DNA from: Ephydatia muelleri
Lineage: Eukaryota > Porifera > Demospongiae > Spongillida > Spongillidae
NCBI GenBank assembly: GCA_013339895.1
Contig: JABACO010000004.1
Coordinates: 684,050 to 748,049 of the forward strand
Length of the DNA: 64,000 bases
Direction of reading: 5' to 3'
Positions within the stretch are counted from its first letter, which is position 1. Every line of letters starts with the position of its first letter. The notes beneath the pieces are model-generated. The model searched no databases. It was not told the origin of the DNA and saw nothing but the letters and a program-made list of their open reading frames with translations. The position numbers and the translations under genes were made by a program. Positions 22,600 through 36,100 of the stretch are shown here, piece after piece.

Positions 22600-23800
22600 T
22601 CTGGTCTCCGTCACCTCAAAACTGCACCAACCATTGCTCTCGCTTCAGCTAAAGTTGAAGGATTCAGCGGTGAGACAACAGCGATGTCCAGGGCAGCAGG
22701 CCTTCCAAGATCGCCATTCTGCAATAGAATATCGGCAGGTCATGACTGCGAATGGGTGGGAAAAAGCCCAGTGCCAGCTTCAACTTGTACAGAAGCATGA
22801 GCATGGTAGAGGAAGTGCACTAGGGTGTCCCTGAGCGCATTATGGCGTAAAATAACACCCCCCACACATTTGCAGGTTAAAGCGTGGTATAGTCATCCAC
22901 TTTTGAAGATAAGAGCTTCTGACTGACAGGTGAGGAGCACCACAGAAATGATGGACAGTTTGTTGATTGGGGAAAAATGAGCATTGAAGTGGTCCAAGGC
23001 ATTTGTAAGGTGTGTGTCATCGTAATCAGAAGAACAGAAGGAGGCAATAAACGTTGAGCTGGAGTGAAGGGACAGAGAGCGCAGCCCTAGACCACCCCTG
23101 TTGAGGCCAAGCTGGGCCTGACACCATGCCTCATCAGAACTATGCAATCCATGAAACAGTGGTGGATGTCATTGTTAAAAAGCTTGAAAGCATCTAAAAC
23201 CAAATTGGTTGGAGTTGAGCAAGCCAATTAACGAAACCTGCAAAAACTACCACAGAAATGGAGTAAAGTAAATGCCACTTGTGGGCCTGTGGCAGCAACA
23301 TCAATCATGCAGTGTTGCCTAATGTTTTGAGGCAATAACGTTTGCACAGTATATGTAATCATGTATTGGGGGCAAATGGTAAACTTTAAGTTCTGATGGG
23401 AAAGAGGTAGTATCACCGGGGAAGTACAGCTCACATTATAGATGTTGACATACAAGCCAAGAGAGGGTACTAACTCCTGTATAAGGGACAAGGATCTACT
23501 AATTGAAGGTTTGTTGCCTGCTAAGATACCATCGTCCAGGTACAAAGCTTGATACAAAAGTTGGCTGCCCTCTTGAATAGCCCCAATGCAAACAGAAATG
23601 GACCCAGTGAATCTCTGCTGTACGCCTGATTGTGATGTTAGCTGACCCATAGGGAGCCACAGAAAAGGGTGAGAGCCATAATACAAAGCTACCCAAGGGA
23701 ACACATGTGGGAAATGCTTTGTGCATTCCTGAAGAACAGCACCTCTGGAGACTAAATTGAATGCATTCTTGAAATCAATGTAACTTAATTATGCGCATAT
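22600..23800 (-). pseudogene. Non-LTR-type reverse transcriptase relic, copy B intron
   Basis: Minus-strand pieces include DFKNAFNLVSRG-type motif A (near 23770), QLTSQSGVQQ (damaged motif B), ALYLDDGILAGNK (catalytic YLDD, motif C) and downstream AWCQAQLGLNRGGLGLRSLS. Stops and indels break it. It occupies the intron between the beta-I and hybrid exons. A better-kept paralog is at 33000-34140; copy D lacks most of it. Confidence 0.7.
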
Positions 23801-25198
23801 GATTTGAAGTGTGTTCAATTCATCTCTATCTTCTTCAGCCATTCCTTTGTCTTCTGGCCAGTGATCTCGCACTTTAATTCTAACCCAGATCTATAGGTAG
23901 CATGCTGATTCGAAGGCTCAAAGGAAGGCTGATTCGGGAGTGTCAGCAATGAAGCTGATTCCTATCCTCCTACAGCTTGTTGCATGGCTACTCTGAGAGC
24001 AATAAACCAAAGCTATAAATATGCATATCTACACTCAGTCTGCTGTACATGTAATTGGTGAAGATCACTGATGATCTGTTCTACTCCTCTTCCTACCCTA
24101 TTATACTATTCTATATAATGTACATATTGTTAAATCTAATGTGGAATTTGTCGGAACAAATGGCAGATAGGCAACTTTCCAGTCCCATATTCAATGCGAG
24201 GGTGCGGCTACGTCAGACTAGTGATCTGATATGAAGCACATCTAGCACACAAAAAGCACTCACTTGGGACAGGCTATTTGAGTAAGAGACACTGCAACAT
24301 CTCTTCGAGTTGGGAGTGTTATTGCAATGTTCTGGATCACATCCTACAATTGGCAGACCAAGTAAAGCAACAAATATGTGCATCATCACAACACAAATGC
24401 ACACCACACTGCTCCATCCCTGTCCCTCCCTTCAGATGAACCACTCCCTGTTCCTCTGACCTCAGACACCTCACAATTGCACTGGTGACCGTGTACACTT
24501 GATGCTGATTATATCATCTTTAAGGCATAAATTCTCTTACTAGAACCTCAAACCAAATGATTCAACCAGGTGCTGCACCTACACTGATTCAATCCAATAC
24601 CTTGTACACAGTACACAAATGCTCTCCCTGTATTACATCATACCTGATACACAGTTTTGATCACGTCCAACACATCAGAGGCAGAGGATGAGATTGGTTG
24701 TGCAAAGGCCTTAGTTCCAACACTAGTCATTAGGTCCTGGAGAGCCTGGTAGACATGTGGATGTGTGAATAACTACAATCTTTATGTTATTTTTGGCTAA
24801 TGACACATGATATTAGTGGACTGTGTCTGAGCTGTTTTCTCTCTCCTCCCTCCCTGTCTTTCTTGTCTTCCTCTCCCTATCTCTATCCCTCTCTCCCCCT
24901 CCCTCTTTAACTACATCCCACATGTGTGTGGTTTGAACACAGCTGCTGAACACATGTACATAAACTGTTCACACACACACATACCTGATAAGACGATAAG
25001 AAAGTATTATTGATCAATAATGTACTTGATGTAATTGGGACAATGCCAAATATAGGGATGACATCATACTTCTTCAGAAGGCTTGCCACAAGACCCACAC
25101 TTGGGTTGTCCTACGAGGAAATGGAGTGAACCTATTCCTTTTGCATGCACAACCTGAACAAAGTACAACATCACTGCACTGCACATTTTAGAATACAC

Positions 25199-25202
<4 letters not shown>

Positions 25203-25257
<55 letters not shown>

Positions 25258-25275
25258 CACACACAACACACACAA
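25203..25275. repeat. CA microsatellite
   Basis: (CA)n in a copy B intron between the exons at 24985-25110 and 25413-25532. Copies C and D have much shorter or interrupted versions at the same site. Confidence 0.95.
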
Positions 25276-26061
25276 TGCACATTCAGCAAACACAGGGGGA
25301 TGGAACTACAGATGCTACACACCCATAACTAAACACTGTATTGTGTGCACAGACGATCCTTATGACGTTTTAAAAAACGCTCACAGCAAACATTTTCATT
25401 GCATCCACTTACATAGAGCAGTGAATCTTCATTGTATATCAGTATACCAGGAGCAGTGTCTAAATACCCCACCGAATAGTTATATGGCCTTACGTGACAT
25501 TTTCCATCATTGGGTTGATATATGCTAGCCAGCTAAGGCAGAGAGAACGAGGAAGGAATCTCAGTGCCCGGAACACCCCCAACCCAAACACACAACTACG
25601 TACGCGTCCATCTCCGGCAAGGTGAGGCTGGTTGTCTGTAATGAGCAACACGAGCCTTTGCAACCCACGTTCTGGGCCCTCAACACTGCGGTTCCTCCAT
25701 CCAAGCTCTTGTTCACATGCAAGGACCTGAACCAATGCATCAAATGATGACTCAGGGAGGTCTAGGTTCGTGGTGACAAACACATTAGGTACCTGCAGTA
25801 AGAGATTGCAAGGTTGTGATTCTTTTTAATTAATGAATCAAAAGACAAATAAGCATGGATACAATAGATACATACATTAATGCATACACAAATAAGTACT
25901 AGTATTAATAAAAAGTGCACTCACAGTAAAATTTGAAGTGTAGTTGACTGGATGCAAAAAACTGTACTGACGAGTTCCTGCTCTCCTGCAATAAAGAAAA
26001 GTGTCGTTATCATGAATGCCACAGCAGAGCATGTCTGATTACCTAATCTACTCTTAATCTG

Positions 26062-27139
26062 TACGTGGGTGTGATAGATGAATGTGATTCTGCGCAGGTA
26101 TTTAAGAGGTGTCTTGTAACGTTTTGCCAATTATATTTGGAGAATTGATGTGTTAACCTAGGATATCACAAATTGGTGGCAAGGATGGGATGGCAGTCGT
26201 TTATGGCTCTATTGGAGTATACAGAAGGAAAAGAGGATGGCCGCAATAAGTCGAAATGATCCTTTCGACATATTCCTCTGTTTCTTCTGTATCGTTAATC
26301 CCATTTGCTTCAAAGAACAGTTCTATGAAGCAAATGGAATTAACGACGTAAGTAAAAAAACGCTCTATTTTTCTGTCAGCAATAGGTCCGAAAGCGTACC
26401 AGCTGCTAGCCAGCTTGATAGCCCCGGAGAAGCCAGGTGTCAAGACGTATACGCGGAGCTGAAGGAAGTCAGGACTGTGCGGTGTAGCATAAATCACAGT
26501 GAACGCGTTTACCAGGAGAAAACCAATCCACACTATGAGTGGACTAGCTTACATTCTTAACGTAATACCAGTCTTGATTCGTTGAAAGCCGGCGCTCTCT
26601 GATCTCGTAATGTGCACAATATCAACAGTTTTCGGACAAACTTATTAATTAAACAAAAGGGGGACTGATTGTTTACAATACAAATTGGGGTAACTATGTC
26701 AACAATTTACTTTTATTTTGGCTCTGTATACTTGCATGTACTTATACATTATGTCTAAAAAGGATGTTCAAGTACTTACTGTACACGACACATTTATGCT
26801 ACCGATGTAACATGACTTTAATTGCTGCATTGGGTGTGTCTCGCCTGAGATATTAACCTTTGGTCTTGTCTAACTCCCACTCACGCAGCTCAGCCTCTGC
26901 AGCTGAGGCTAGCACAGCCCAACTCTTGCCGTCTATTCCAATGCAAAGACGAATGCTTACGCGCAGGCGCCGTGTGGGTTAATTGACATATTTCTGAAAT
27001 ATGAATTCACACTCTGGCGCCTTATTAGAGCTCTAGTAATTATTGTAGTGCTGTGGGGGTTAGTAAAACAACATGCATACCACACAATACTCCCTAGTAC
27101 ACTAATCAAAGTTTAACTGCAAAACTCAGACAATACTTG
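26062..27139. repeat. 3' flank of copy C, duplicate of the copy B 3' flank
   Basis: Collinear with 16008-17081, including the gag remnant at 26180-26580 (LYFSVSNRSESVPAASQL in one frame; frame-shifted relative to the other copy). It contains the empty site of the CACAGTG transposon at 26074-26076. Its left end at about 26060 is the breakpoint where copy B intron sequence stops. Confidence 0.85.
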
Positions 27140-30100
27140 TCATATGGTTTTTCCATAGGCCACATTTGTATACTGCATTTCGGGACTCTGGTAGAGGGGG
27201 TTTTGATTCTGTGGATACAAAAATCATGCCAGTGCAGTTATATGACCAAACTCTGTACATATTTCAAAATCTTTAACCTTTGAGAAGTTAGCCTCATTCA
27301 GTCCTTGCTCCCAGCGTTTCACCTCTACATAGTCCTGGCAACCAGAGATAAAGCACAGTGTATTACTAATAAAATGGAAGCAACTTTGTAAGTGACCTTG
27401 TGATCTGGCGACTCACCAAAATCACCAGAATAATCTTGATGATAGCACATATTATAACAAACAAGAACAGAGGTCCACAAATCCCTGCTGAAATGAGTAT
27501 GTTTGTAAGTATTTCTGTATCCCATTTCGACGATTCAGATGTCAAACACACTTGAGGAGAAATAGAGTAACATGTCATACTGATTACAAGATTTGCACTC
27601 AGTTCTTAAGTGTACTTCATTTATATAGAATACCTATTCTTGAAACTGGTAATATTTAACACTTGTAGAGAAGTTTACTCATGATGCATTCATAAAGTTG
27701 CAATGTGGCTTCATATGGTTCAAGGCATGTGACATTAATGATGTATCTGACACAATATAACTACATGTACATAGCCAAGGCACTGTAATTCTCTCAGTGT
27801 ATCATTTAATATGGTGATTAAAAATTACTAAAATAAAAAACGAAGAAATCAACTTATTTGTCTTAAAATTTAATAATTGTACCACTTTAATGGTTTCTCT
27901 GTCCCTTATGAAATAACAGTTCAAGTTGTTGTACCTTTCATTCATAATACTTATGCAGTATGCAACCTTACCAGGATTGGTATGACTGATCACTTGGTTA
28001 TCAAGAGATAAATTGTAGCTATATGCACAGTTACCAGAAACGATGCAAGTCTTGGCAACCTGTTGATCTACAATGGCACAGAATAGTGAAGTTAACAAAC
28101 CTATATCACAAACACATCTGATTCCCCAAATGCTGCTGTCCTGTCATTTCCCCTCAAACTGATACATGTATCTACAGTCTGTTGGGTTACACTGGCCCCT
28201 ACTGTCCTCAAAACTTTATCTAGTCACATGATCCATTTCAAAATCCCCTCAAGATGACTGGATTCTTTGCATCTACTGTAATCTATTCGCATCATGTCTT
28301 TTGCTGCTCAATTCATGTGTGTACGTTGTGCCCTGTGCTGCATGCTTTCTTAGGCTAGGCATATAGAAATGTCTATGAACACTGCACAAATCTAAAGCAA
28401 ATGAGATAGTTGCACTAGCCTGAGTTTGCTGCCATTAAACTGCAATTGCCATCTGCTATGCATGTAGGAACAGTGTCACAAGTTATCGCAATCTGCAGAG
28501 AAAACAGAACACCATAGCAATCTCTCTGTATAACAAAAGGCATAACCATTCATTACAATGCAACTGGAATGCTGGGCTAAAAGTACACTGTAAAAAAAAA
28601 AAAGCAATGATTGGATGTTGTAAATTCCAGCTGGTTTGTATATGTGATCATGTTTATGGTCTGAATATGAGAAGGAACCTCATAGAAAATCTGCACATAA
28701 ATTCATCTGAAGGGTAAAGTTCATGTTATCGTTTACAGACAACACAAATCATAAAATGATTTCATGTTCAAATAGTGCTATCACAAAATTGTGTACACTG
28801 TACAGAAATGCATACACTGTACATGAACACAGTATATGGGACTGTGTCCAGCATAATCACCCTAGTGGTACTTTTTCAAATTTTCCTACTTTAAATTCAA
28901 TTGCCTACTTTTAAAGAGTAGGGTATTTATTAGATTTGCACTACAGAACTGATCCTGCAGATAACAACATAAACTACCTATTTGACTCAAGTTGCAATTC
29001 AGTCTGGCATGCATGAAATTTAATTATCATGTGACAAGTGACTGCTTCTACAATTTAAAACGATAAAAGATATCCAGCCCACTGGTTGGTACTGGTTTGC
29101 TAAACGTTCAACAAAATTCAGAACACAGCTGTCACGATCAACTCTTAGTATTAATTCAAAAACCAAAATGTGAACCGTATGCGTGAACTACCCAACTGTC
29201 CTTGTACCAAAGTGACAAAACATATCAGATTTAAGGAATGAGCTATTGTTCAGCCAACACTGCTGTGCTCGTACCCCTACCTTCGGAAAAAGGTGACCTA
29301 TATACGTATATAGCCAAATAGCTCAAGTGCTCTAAATACAACAAAAAACTCACTTTAGTCACACAATACTTTCCAGTGTAGCCACTGCTGCACACACACA
29401 TTCCTTTGCCCGAACTGTCACAAGAGCACATACCATTACCACTGCAAAGTGGACCACTCTGTAAGCAAAAGCAAGATAAGGAGCAGCATCACTTCTCCTT
29501 TCCCACAAAAAGCCCATCCCCCCCCCTCCCTCCTCCATCCTGATAATCACCTTAAATGTTGTGTCAAAGCAGTCACTGTAATTGGAAGCAGGACATTCAC
29601 AGGCTTTGCCCTGCCACTTCCAGCTGTATGGCGTTGCATCACACGCACAGCTGCCACAGGTACACTGTCCCCTGCCTGTGCGTACGGGCAGAGGGTAATG
29701 TCAGGTTGGACATAACTTTGGCAGTGGGAATGGTGGTCACTTCTAAGTATACGTTAAAATGAATTATAGAATCATGCAAGGGTAATGTCATGGTGAACAT
29801 ACGATGGTCACCATATTAAGTATGCGTTAATGCTCCTTGACATGCTGGAGAGCTTCCCTATCAAATGTCATGCAAGCCATGCTTGATTCCCCCCATATGT
29901 ACGCTGGTTAACTGGCTTGTCCATAAAGGAGTCAGGGGTACCAGTCAGGCATATGACAGGGGGTGCAAGCCCCCCTCTTCAAGCCTGTCTGGGACCAAGG
30001 CTACCCTTGGGTGTGGCCAGACGTGCCACTACCATGATGAGGTCATGGAGAGTGGTTGGCCCTCTATTGTAAAATTATTTATTTGAACTATCGTCTTGTC

Positions 30101-33100
30101 TCACCATAATGGTTAAGAAATTGCAATTGTATTATTGATATTCCAACATGATCTGTACAAAGGCTTCAGTAGACTTACCACTGCATATGTACTTCTGGCT
30201 GTTAGTTGGACAATTCTGGAAATTGGTGCACGAACAGGTCGACCCAGTGAATTTGGGTGTATATGGAGGCTATATGGAATTAAGGTGTGGTAAATGGTGT
30301 GCTGCAGTTGGAAACACATTGATATATTCACCAGCAGGATTCCACTTGTGCTGTCATTACTGAGTAGTCTTGACATATTCACCAGCAGGCTGTCATTACT
30401 GAATAGTCTTGACATATTCACCAGCAGGCTGTCATTACTGAATAGTCTTTACATATTCACCAGCAGGCTGCCATTACTGAATGGTCCTGTGTAGTCTGCA
30501 CACTGGCACATGCCAGTGGCACTATCACATTTGCCATTATTCACACAAGGTTGACTGATGAGAGGAAGATAGGAAAGGAGAGAGAAAAGGGGAGGAGAGC
30601 GGTAGGGAATAGGGGATGAGAGGAGGGAGTCAGAAAAGAGGAGGAGAGGGAAAGGGAAAAATGAGTAGGGAATATGCTTACAACATGATCACAGATTACT
30701 AATCATTTCAGTGACACTAATCCTAGGTGACTTACCCACATTTTGACCGTTCACACGCTGGCCCAGTCCTGAGGAAGGTAAAGAACACACCCAAGCATGA
30801 TTTGAGGACTATCATATGAGCAGGTTGGCATGTAATGTAAACTTTGTTGAATTGCTCACATGCAGGATGAAATAACTAATGTGCATCTAACATTACTTCA
30901 CACATGACAAAAAGGGAGGAACTAGGGGAAGACTGAGTGACAATCTCGTATCTTAGTTCCTTGATTTGCTGTTTGAATCCCACCTTCCCTCCTACACACA
31001 ATATTTCATTAAAGTCTTCTACAATTTATTGTCATTGATGCAACACAACCCAGACTATTGTGTACTACAGGAGGCTACCGAGACTACTTATAGGAGGCTT
31101 GTGGTTGCATTTTGGACTACAGGTCACTACAATTAACTAGTATTAATCAATGACCCTGCAGCACCTATTTCTCAACATGTTCCTACCCCATATGATTAAT
31201 GAGTGATGTTTTATTTGCTATTGTTGCATAATAATATATTGTGCAAAGTGATATTTTGTACTTTGTGATCAGTTAACTGCTGTAAAGTTTAAAGAAGCCT
31301 CAACTGATAGTAGCCGGTCTAGTAAGTGGTCTGGCTCTCAGTTCTAGTGATGTATGTACATCCCTGTCCCACCAAGAGACTGTGAGGTGCATGCCAGACT
31401 GAATGGCAGGTTACATCTTGTCACTCACCACCCTGCTATACACATGCATCCACCACAAGAGAAATTTCCTCGGAAGTACATTGCTGTGCGTTCACTGTCA
31501 CATTCTGTAATGAAAAGGACTTGATGAGGGGAACATTACATCACAGCAAATGTACTACACAACCCCTGGGTGCATAAATGACACCATCATGAGCCATCAG
31601 AGAATAAACACAGCAACCTGCTATTGTGTACAAAATGTGTGGTGGTGTTTACCTTAGTGTTGCCAAGTATCCTTATCAATCATGTGAACAGGTTAATAGG
31701 GCAGCCCTGGATTTACCAAATAATATTCTGAAGCCTTTTAGATCGCCTTATGACAACCACAAAGTGCTAATACTTTCAGTGATCATTTTGACTGCAAAAT
31801 TATATTCTAAGATCATGCATCCTAATTAAATATACAGATAAGAGTTCTTTTTACCAAAAGGCTGTGCCAGAAAAACTGTGATAATTTTGGGGGTAAAGTA
31901 AATGGTAGAACTACACATACTACTAAGGTACAGATACTACAAAAAACTCATAAAATAGGGAAACCATAATTAATTATTGTTGGCCTTGTTTGGGACATTT
32001 ACATGTACAAGACTCTTTTTATGGCTCATCTCTGGGCTGTCAATAGAATGTAATGAATGGTCGAGGGTATTTAAAGCAAACAGCTCACACGAAAGCAGAA
32101 TGACAGGTGACCATGATAACATAACTGAAGCGCTAGCGATTACCAGCTCTCAATACGGTACATGCAGGGGTGACTTGGCAGATCAGAGGGCTGGTATGAC
32201 TGCCAACGAGAAACAGAACTACAGTTCTTATCCTTACCTTGTCACATGACAGCTACAGACCTTGTCCACAGATATAGTGGTTGCTCCAAATCCTGGCACT
32301 GAGAATGTGAGTGCGCTATAGGTGGGTGGAGGTGTGAGTGGGGATGGTGGAAGAATGGGTGGAAGGACTCAAAGCACAGATGGTGAAGATCTGTAAATAC
32401 CTTTGATGGCGTGTTGCAGTTTAAAAGTGTAAGCGTCAAACTAAATGTTGTTGTATGGGACAATGGCACTTTGTGCAGTTTGACAACAAGAATTGAACCA
32501 CTGTATGGTGAGATAGAACATGGATGATTACAGCAGAGCATACTTATTAGACAACTATCCCCACATAACAATCGTAGTCACCAAGACTGGTCTTACCGAC
32601 CAACAAAATATTTCAGTTTTTAATCACTCGCAGAAATTAATAATAATAATTAAAAGGAAACTTAGAGTACGACTTATTAAACTACTAAACTACATTGGTT
32701 TGGTTTATACCCTTCGAAGGATGGTTCTGGCATTTGCTCTTATTAAGCAAATGCTTAGGATAGAAAAAATGTTGAAAGATGCCTGCGACACTTGGGCAGT
32801 GACTTGGGAATCGCAAGCCTAGCTGTGAGTTGTGCCAGAAAAATCAAAGCCTCTCTGTCCAAGTCCCATAGGAGTCAACTGCTAGGGGTTGAGACCCACC
32901 CTACACCTACACTTTCCTTCATTTTGGTCTGGTGTTTTCTGCTCTCCGTCGCCTCAAAACTGCACCAACCATTGCTCTCGCTTCAGTTAAAGTTGAAGGA
33001 TTCAGCGGTGAGACAACAACGATGTCCAGGGCAACAGGGCTTCCAAGATCCCAATTCTGCAACAGAATATCTGCAGGTCATGACTGTGAATGGGCGGAAA

Positions 33101-36100
33101 AAGCCCAGTGCCAGCTTCAACTTGTACAGAAGCATGAGCATGGTAGAGGAAGTGCACTAGGGTGTTCTTGAGCGCATTATGGCGTAAGATAACATTACCC
33201 ACACATTTGCAGGTTAAAGCGTGGTATAGTCATCCACTTTTGAAGATATGAGCTTCTGACTGACAGGTGAGGAGATCGCAGAAATGACGGACAGTTTGTT
33301 GATTGGGGAACATGAGCATTGAAGTGATCCAAGGCATTTGTAAGGTGTATGCCATCGAATCATAAACACCAGAGGAACAGAAGGAGGCAATAAACGTTGA
33401 GCTGGAGTGAAGGACAGCCCTAGACCACCCCTGTTGAGGCCAAGCTGTGCCTGACACCATGCTTATCAGAAGTTTCGAAACCTGTACAATCCATGAAACA
33501 GTGGTGGATCATTGTTAAAAAGCTTGAAAGCATCTAAAACCAAATTGGTTGGAGTTGAGCAAGCCAAGTAACTTAACCTGCAAAAACTACCACAAAAACA
33601 GAGTAAAGTAAATGCCCCTTGTGGGCCTGTGGCAGCAACATCAATCATGCGGTGATGCCTAATGTTTTGAGGCAATAACGTTTGCACACTATATGAAATC
33701 ACGTATTGGGGGCAAATGAGTTCTGATGGGAAAGAGGTAGTATCACCGGGGCAGTACAGCTCACATTTAGAGATGTTGACATACAAGCCAAGAGAGGGTA
33801 ACTCTGTATAAGGGACAAGGATCTACAAATTGAAGATTTGTTGCCTGCTAAGATACCATCGTCCAGATACAAAGCTTGATACAAAAGTTGGCTGCCCTCT
33901 TTAATAGCTCCAGCAACCTTATGCAAGACCAATGCAAACAGAAAAGGACCCAGTGGATCTCCTTGCTGTACGCCTGATTGTGATGTTAGCTGACCCATAG
34001 GGACCACAGAAAAGGGTGAGAGCCATAACACAAAGCTACCCAAAGGAACACATGTGGGAAATGCTTTGTGCATTCCTGAAGAACAGCACCTCTGGAGACT
34101 AATTGAATACATTCTTGAAATCAATGTAACTTAATTATGCGCATACGATTTGATATTCATTTCTATCTTCTTCAGCCATTCCTCTGCCTTCTGGCCATCT
34201 GCTTCTGGCCAGTGATCCCGCACTTTGATTCTAACCCAGATCTATAGGTAACATGCTGATTCGAAGGCTCAAAGGAAGGCTGATTCAGGAGTGTCAGACG
34301 AAGCTGATTCTCCCTACAATCCTCCTACAGCATGATGCATGGCTGCTCTGAGAGCAATAAACCAAAGTTATAAATATGCACACCTACACTCAGTCTGCTG
34401 TACATGTAATTGGCGAAGATCACTGATAATCTGTTCTGCTCCTCTTCCTACCCTATTATACTATTCTATATAGTTAATCTAATGTGGATTTGTCAGAACA
34501 AATGGCAGATAGGCAACTTTCCAGTCCCATATTCAATGCGAGGGTGCGGCTATGTCAGACTAGTGATCTGATATGAAGCACATTTAGCACACAAGAAGCA
34601 CTCACTTGGGACAGGTTATTTGAGTAAGAGACACTTCAACATCACTTCGAGTTGGGAGCGTTATTGCAATGTTCTGGATCACCTCCTACAATTGGTGGAC
34701 CAAGTAAAGCAACATATGTGCATCATCACGACACAAATACACACCACACTGCTCATCCCTGTCCCTCCCTTCAGATGAACCACTCCCTGTTCCTCTGACC
34801 TCAGACACCTCACAATTGCACTGGTGACCGTGTACACTTGATGCTGATTATATCATCCTTAAGGCATAGATTCTTCTACTAGGACCTCAAACCATAATGA
34901 TCCAATCAGGTAATGCACCTGTACTTATTAATCCAATACCTTGTACACAGTGCACACATGCATTAAACTTCCCTGTATTACATCATACCTGGTACACAGT
35001 TTGATCACATCCAGTACATCAGAGGCAGAGGAAGATTGGTCGTGCAAAGCCTTAGTTCCAACACTAGTATTAGGTCCTGGAGAACCTGGTAGACATGTGG
35101 ATGTGTGAATAACTACAATCTTTGGCTAATGACACATAATATTAGTGGACTGTGTCTGAGCTGTTTTCTCTCTCCCTCCTCCCTGTATTTCTTGTCTTCC
35201 TCTCCCTATCACTATCCCTCTCTCCCTCTCCTCGCTCCTTCCCTCTTTAACTGCATTCCACATGTGTGTGGTGTGAAATGCTGCTGAATACATAAACTGT
35301 TCACACACATACCTGATAAGACGATAAGAAGGTATTATTGATCAATAATGTACTTGATGTAATTGGGACAATGCCAAATATAGGGATGACATCGTACTTC
35401 TTCAGAAGGCTTGCCACAAGACCCACACTTGGGTAGTCCTATGAGGAAATGGGGCAAACGTATTCCTTTACATGCACAACCTGAACAAAGTACAACATCA
35501 CTGCACTGCACATGTTAGAATGCACACTGCACACACACAACACAGGGGGATGGAACTACAGATACTACACACCCATAACTAAACACTGTACAGGTGTGCA
35601 CAGACGATCCTTATAAAGTCATAACAAACGTTCACAACAAACATTTTCATTGCATCCACTTACATAGAACAGTGAATCTTCATTGTATATCAGTATACCA
35701 GGAGTACTGTTTAAATACCCCACCGAAGAGTTATATGGCCTTACATGACATTTTCCATCAACAGTGAATCTTCATTGTATATCAGTATCCAGGAGTACTG
35801 TTTAAATACCCCACCGAAGAGTTATGGCCTTACATGACATTTTCCATCATTGGGTTGATATATGCTGGCCAGCTAAGGCAGAGAGAACGAGGAAGGAATC
35901 TCAGTGCCCGGAACACCCCCAACCCAAACACACAACTACGTACGCGTCCATCTCCCACAAGGTGAGGCTGGTTGTCTGTTATGAGCAACACGACTCTTTG
36001 CAACCCACGTTCTGGGCCCTCAACACTGCGGTTTCTCCATCCAAGCTCCTGTTCACATGCAAGGACCTGAACCAATGCATCGAATGAAGACTCAGGGAGG

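Larger units (their letters stand above)
17082..25985 (-). pseudogene. Integrin beta subunit, copy B (5'-truncated)
   Basis: Exons in coding order: 25925-25985; 25604-25792 (NLDLPESSFDALVQ, ITDNQPHLAGDG); 25413-25532 (LASIYQPNDGKCH); 24985-25110 (NPSVGLVASLLKKYDVIPIF); 24644-24745; 24264-24343; 22065-22211 and 21902-21980 (hybrid domain, ending VDKVCSCSCDK); 20526-20558, 20224-20329, 20071-20161, 19430-19550, 19241-19345 (integrin EGF repeats, e.g. GKGMCVCNSGYTGKYC); about 18290-18410 and 17902-17997 (beta-tail); 17343-17446 (membrane segment, SGILFLFAIICVIIKIILVI); 17206-17262; 17082-17150 (tail, NQNPLYQSPEMQYTNVAYGK, with NPLY and NVAY motifs for talin/kindlin-type adaptors). Signal peptide, PSI and MIDAS exons are missing: the sequence switches at about 26060 to copy C's 3' flank. 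The first EGF exon present in copies C and D is also missing. The remaining exons are open and in phase. Confidence 0.85.

Noticed and set aside
22586..22834. Plus-strand frame VWCFLVSVTSKLHQPLLSL, repeated near 32932
   Set aside because: Antisense to the reverse transcriptase relic; duplicated only because the relic is.
25494..25532. Separate 13-codon exon for LASIYQPNDGKCH with an intron after it
   Set aside because: Phase failed and the frame reads through to GILIYNEDSLLY in both copies B and C, so it is a single exon (25413-25532).
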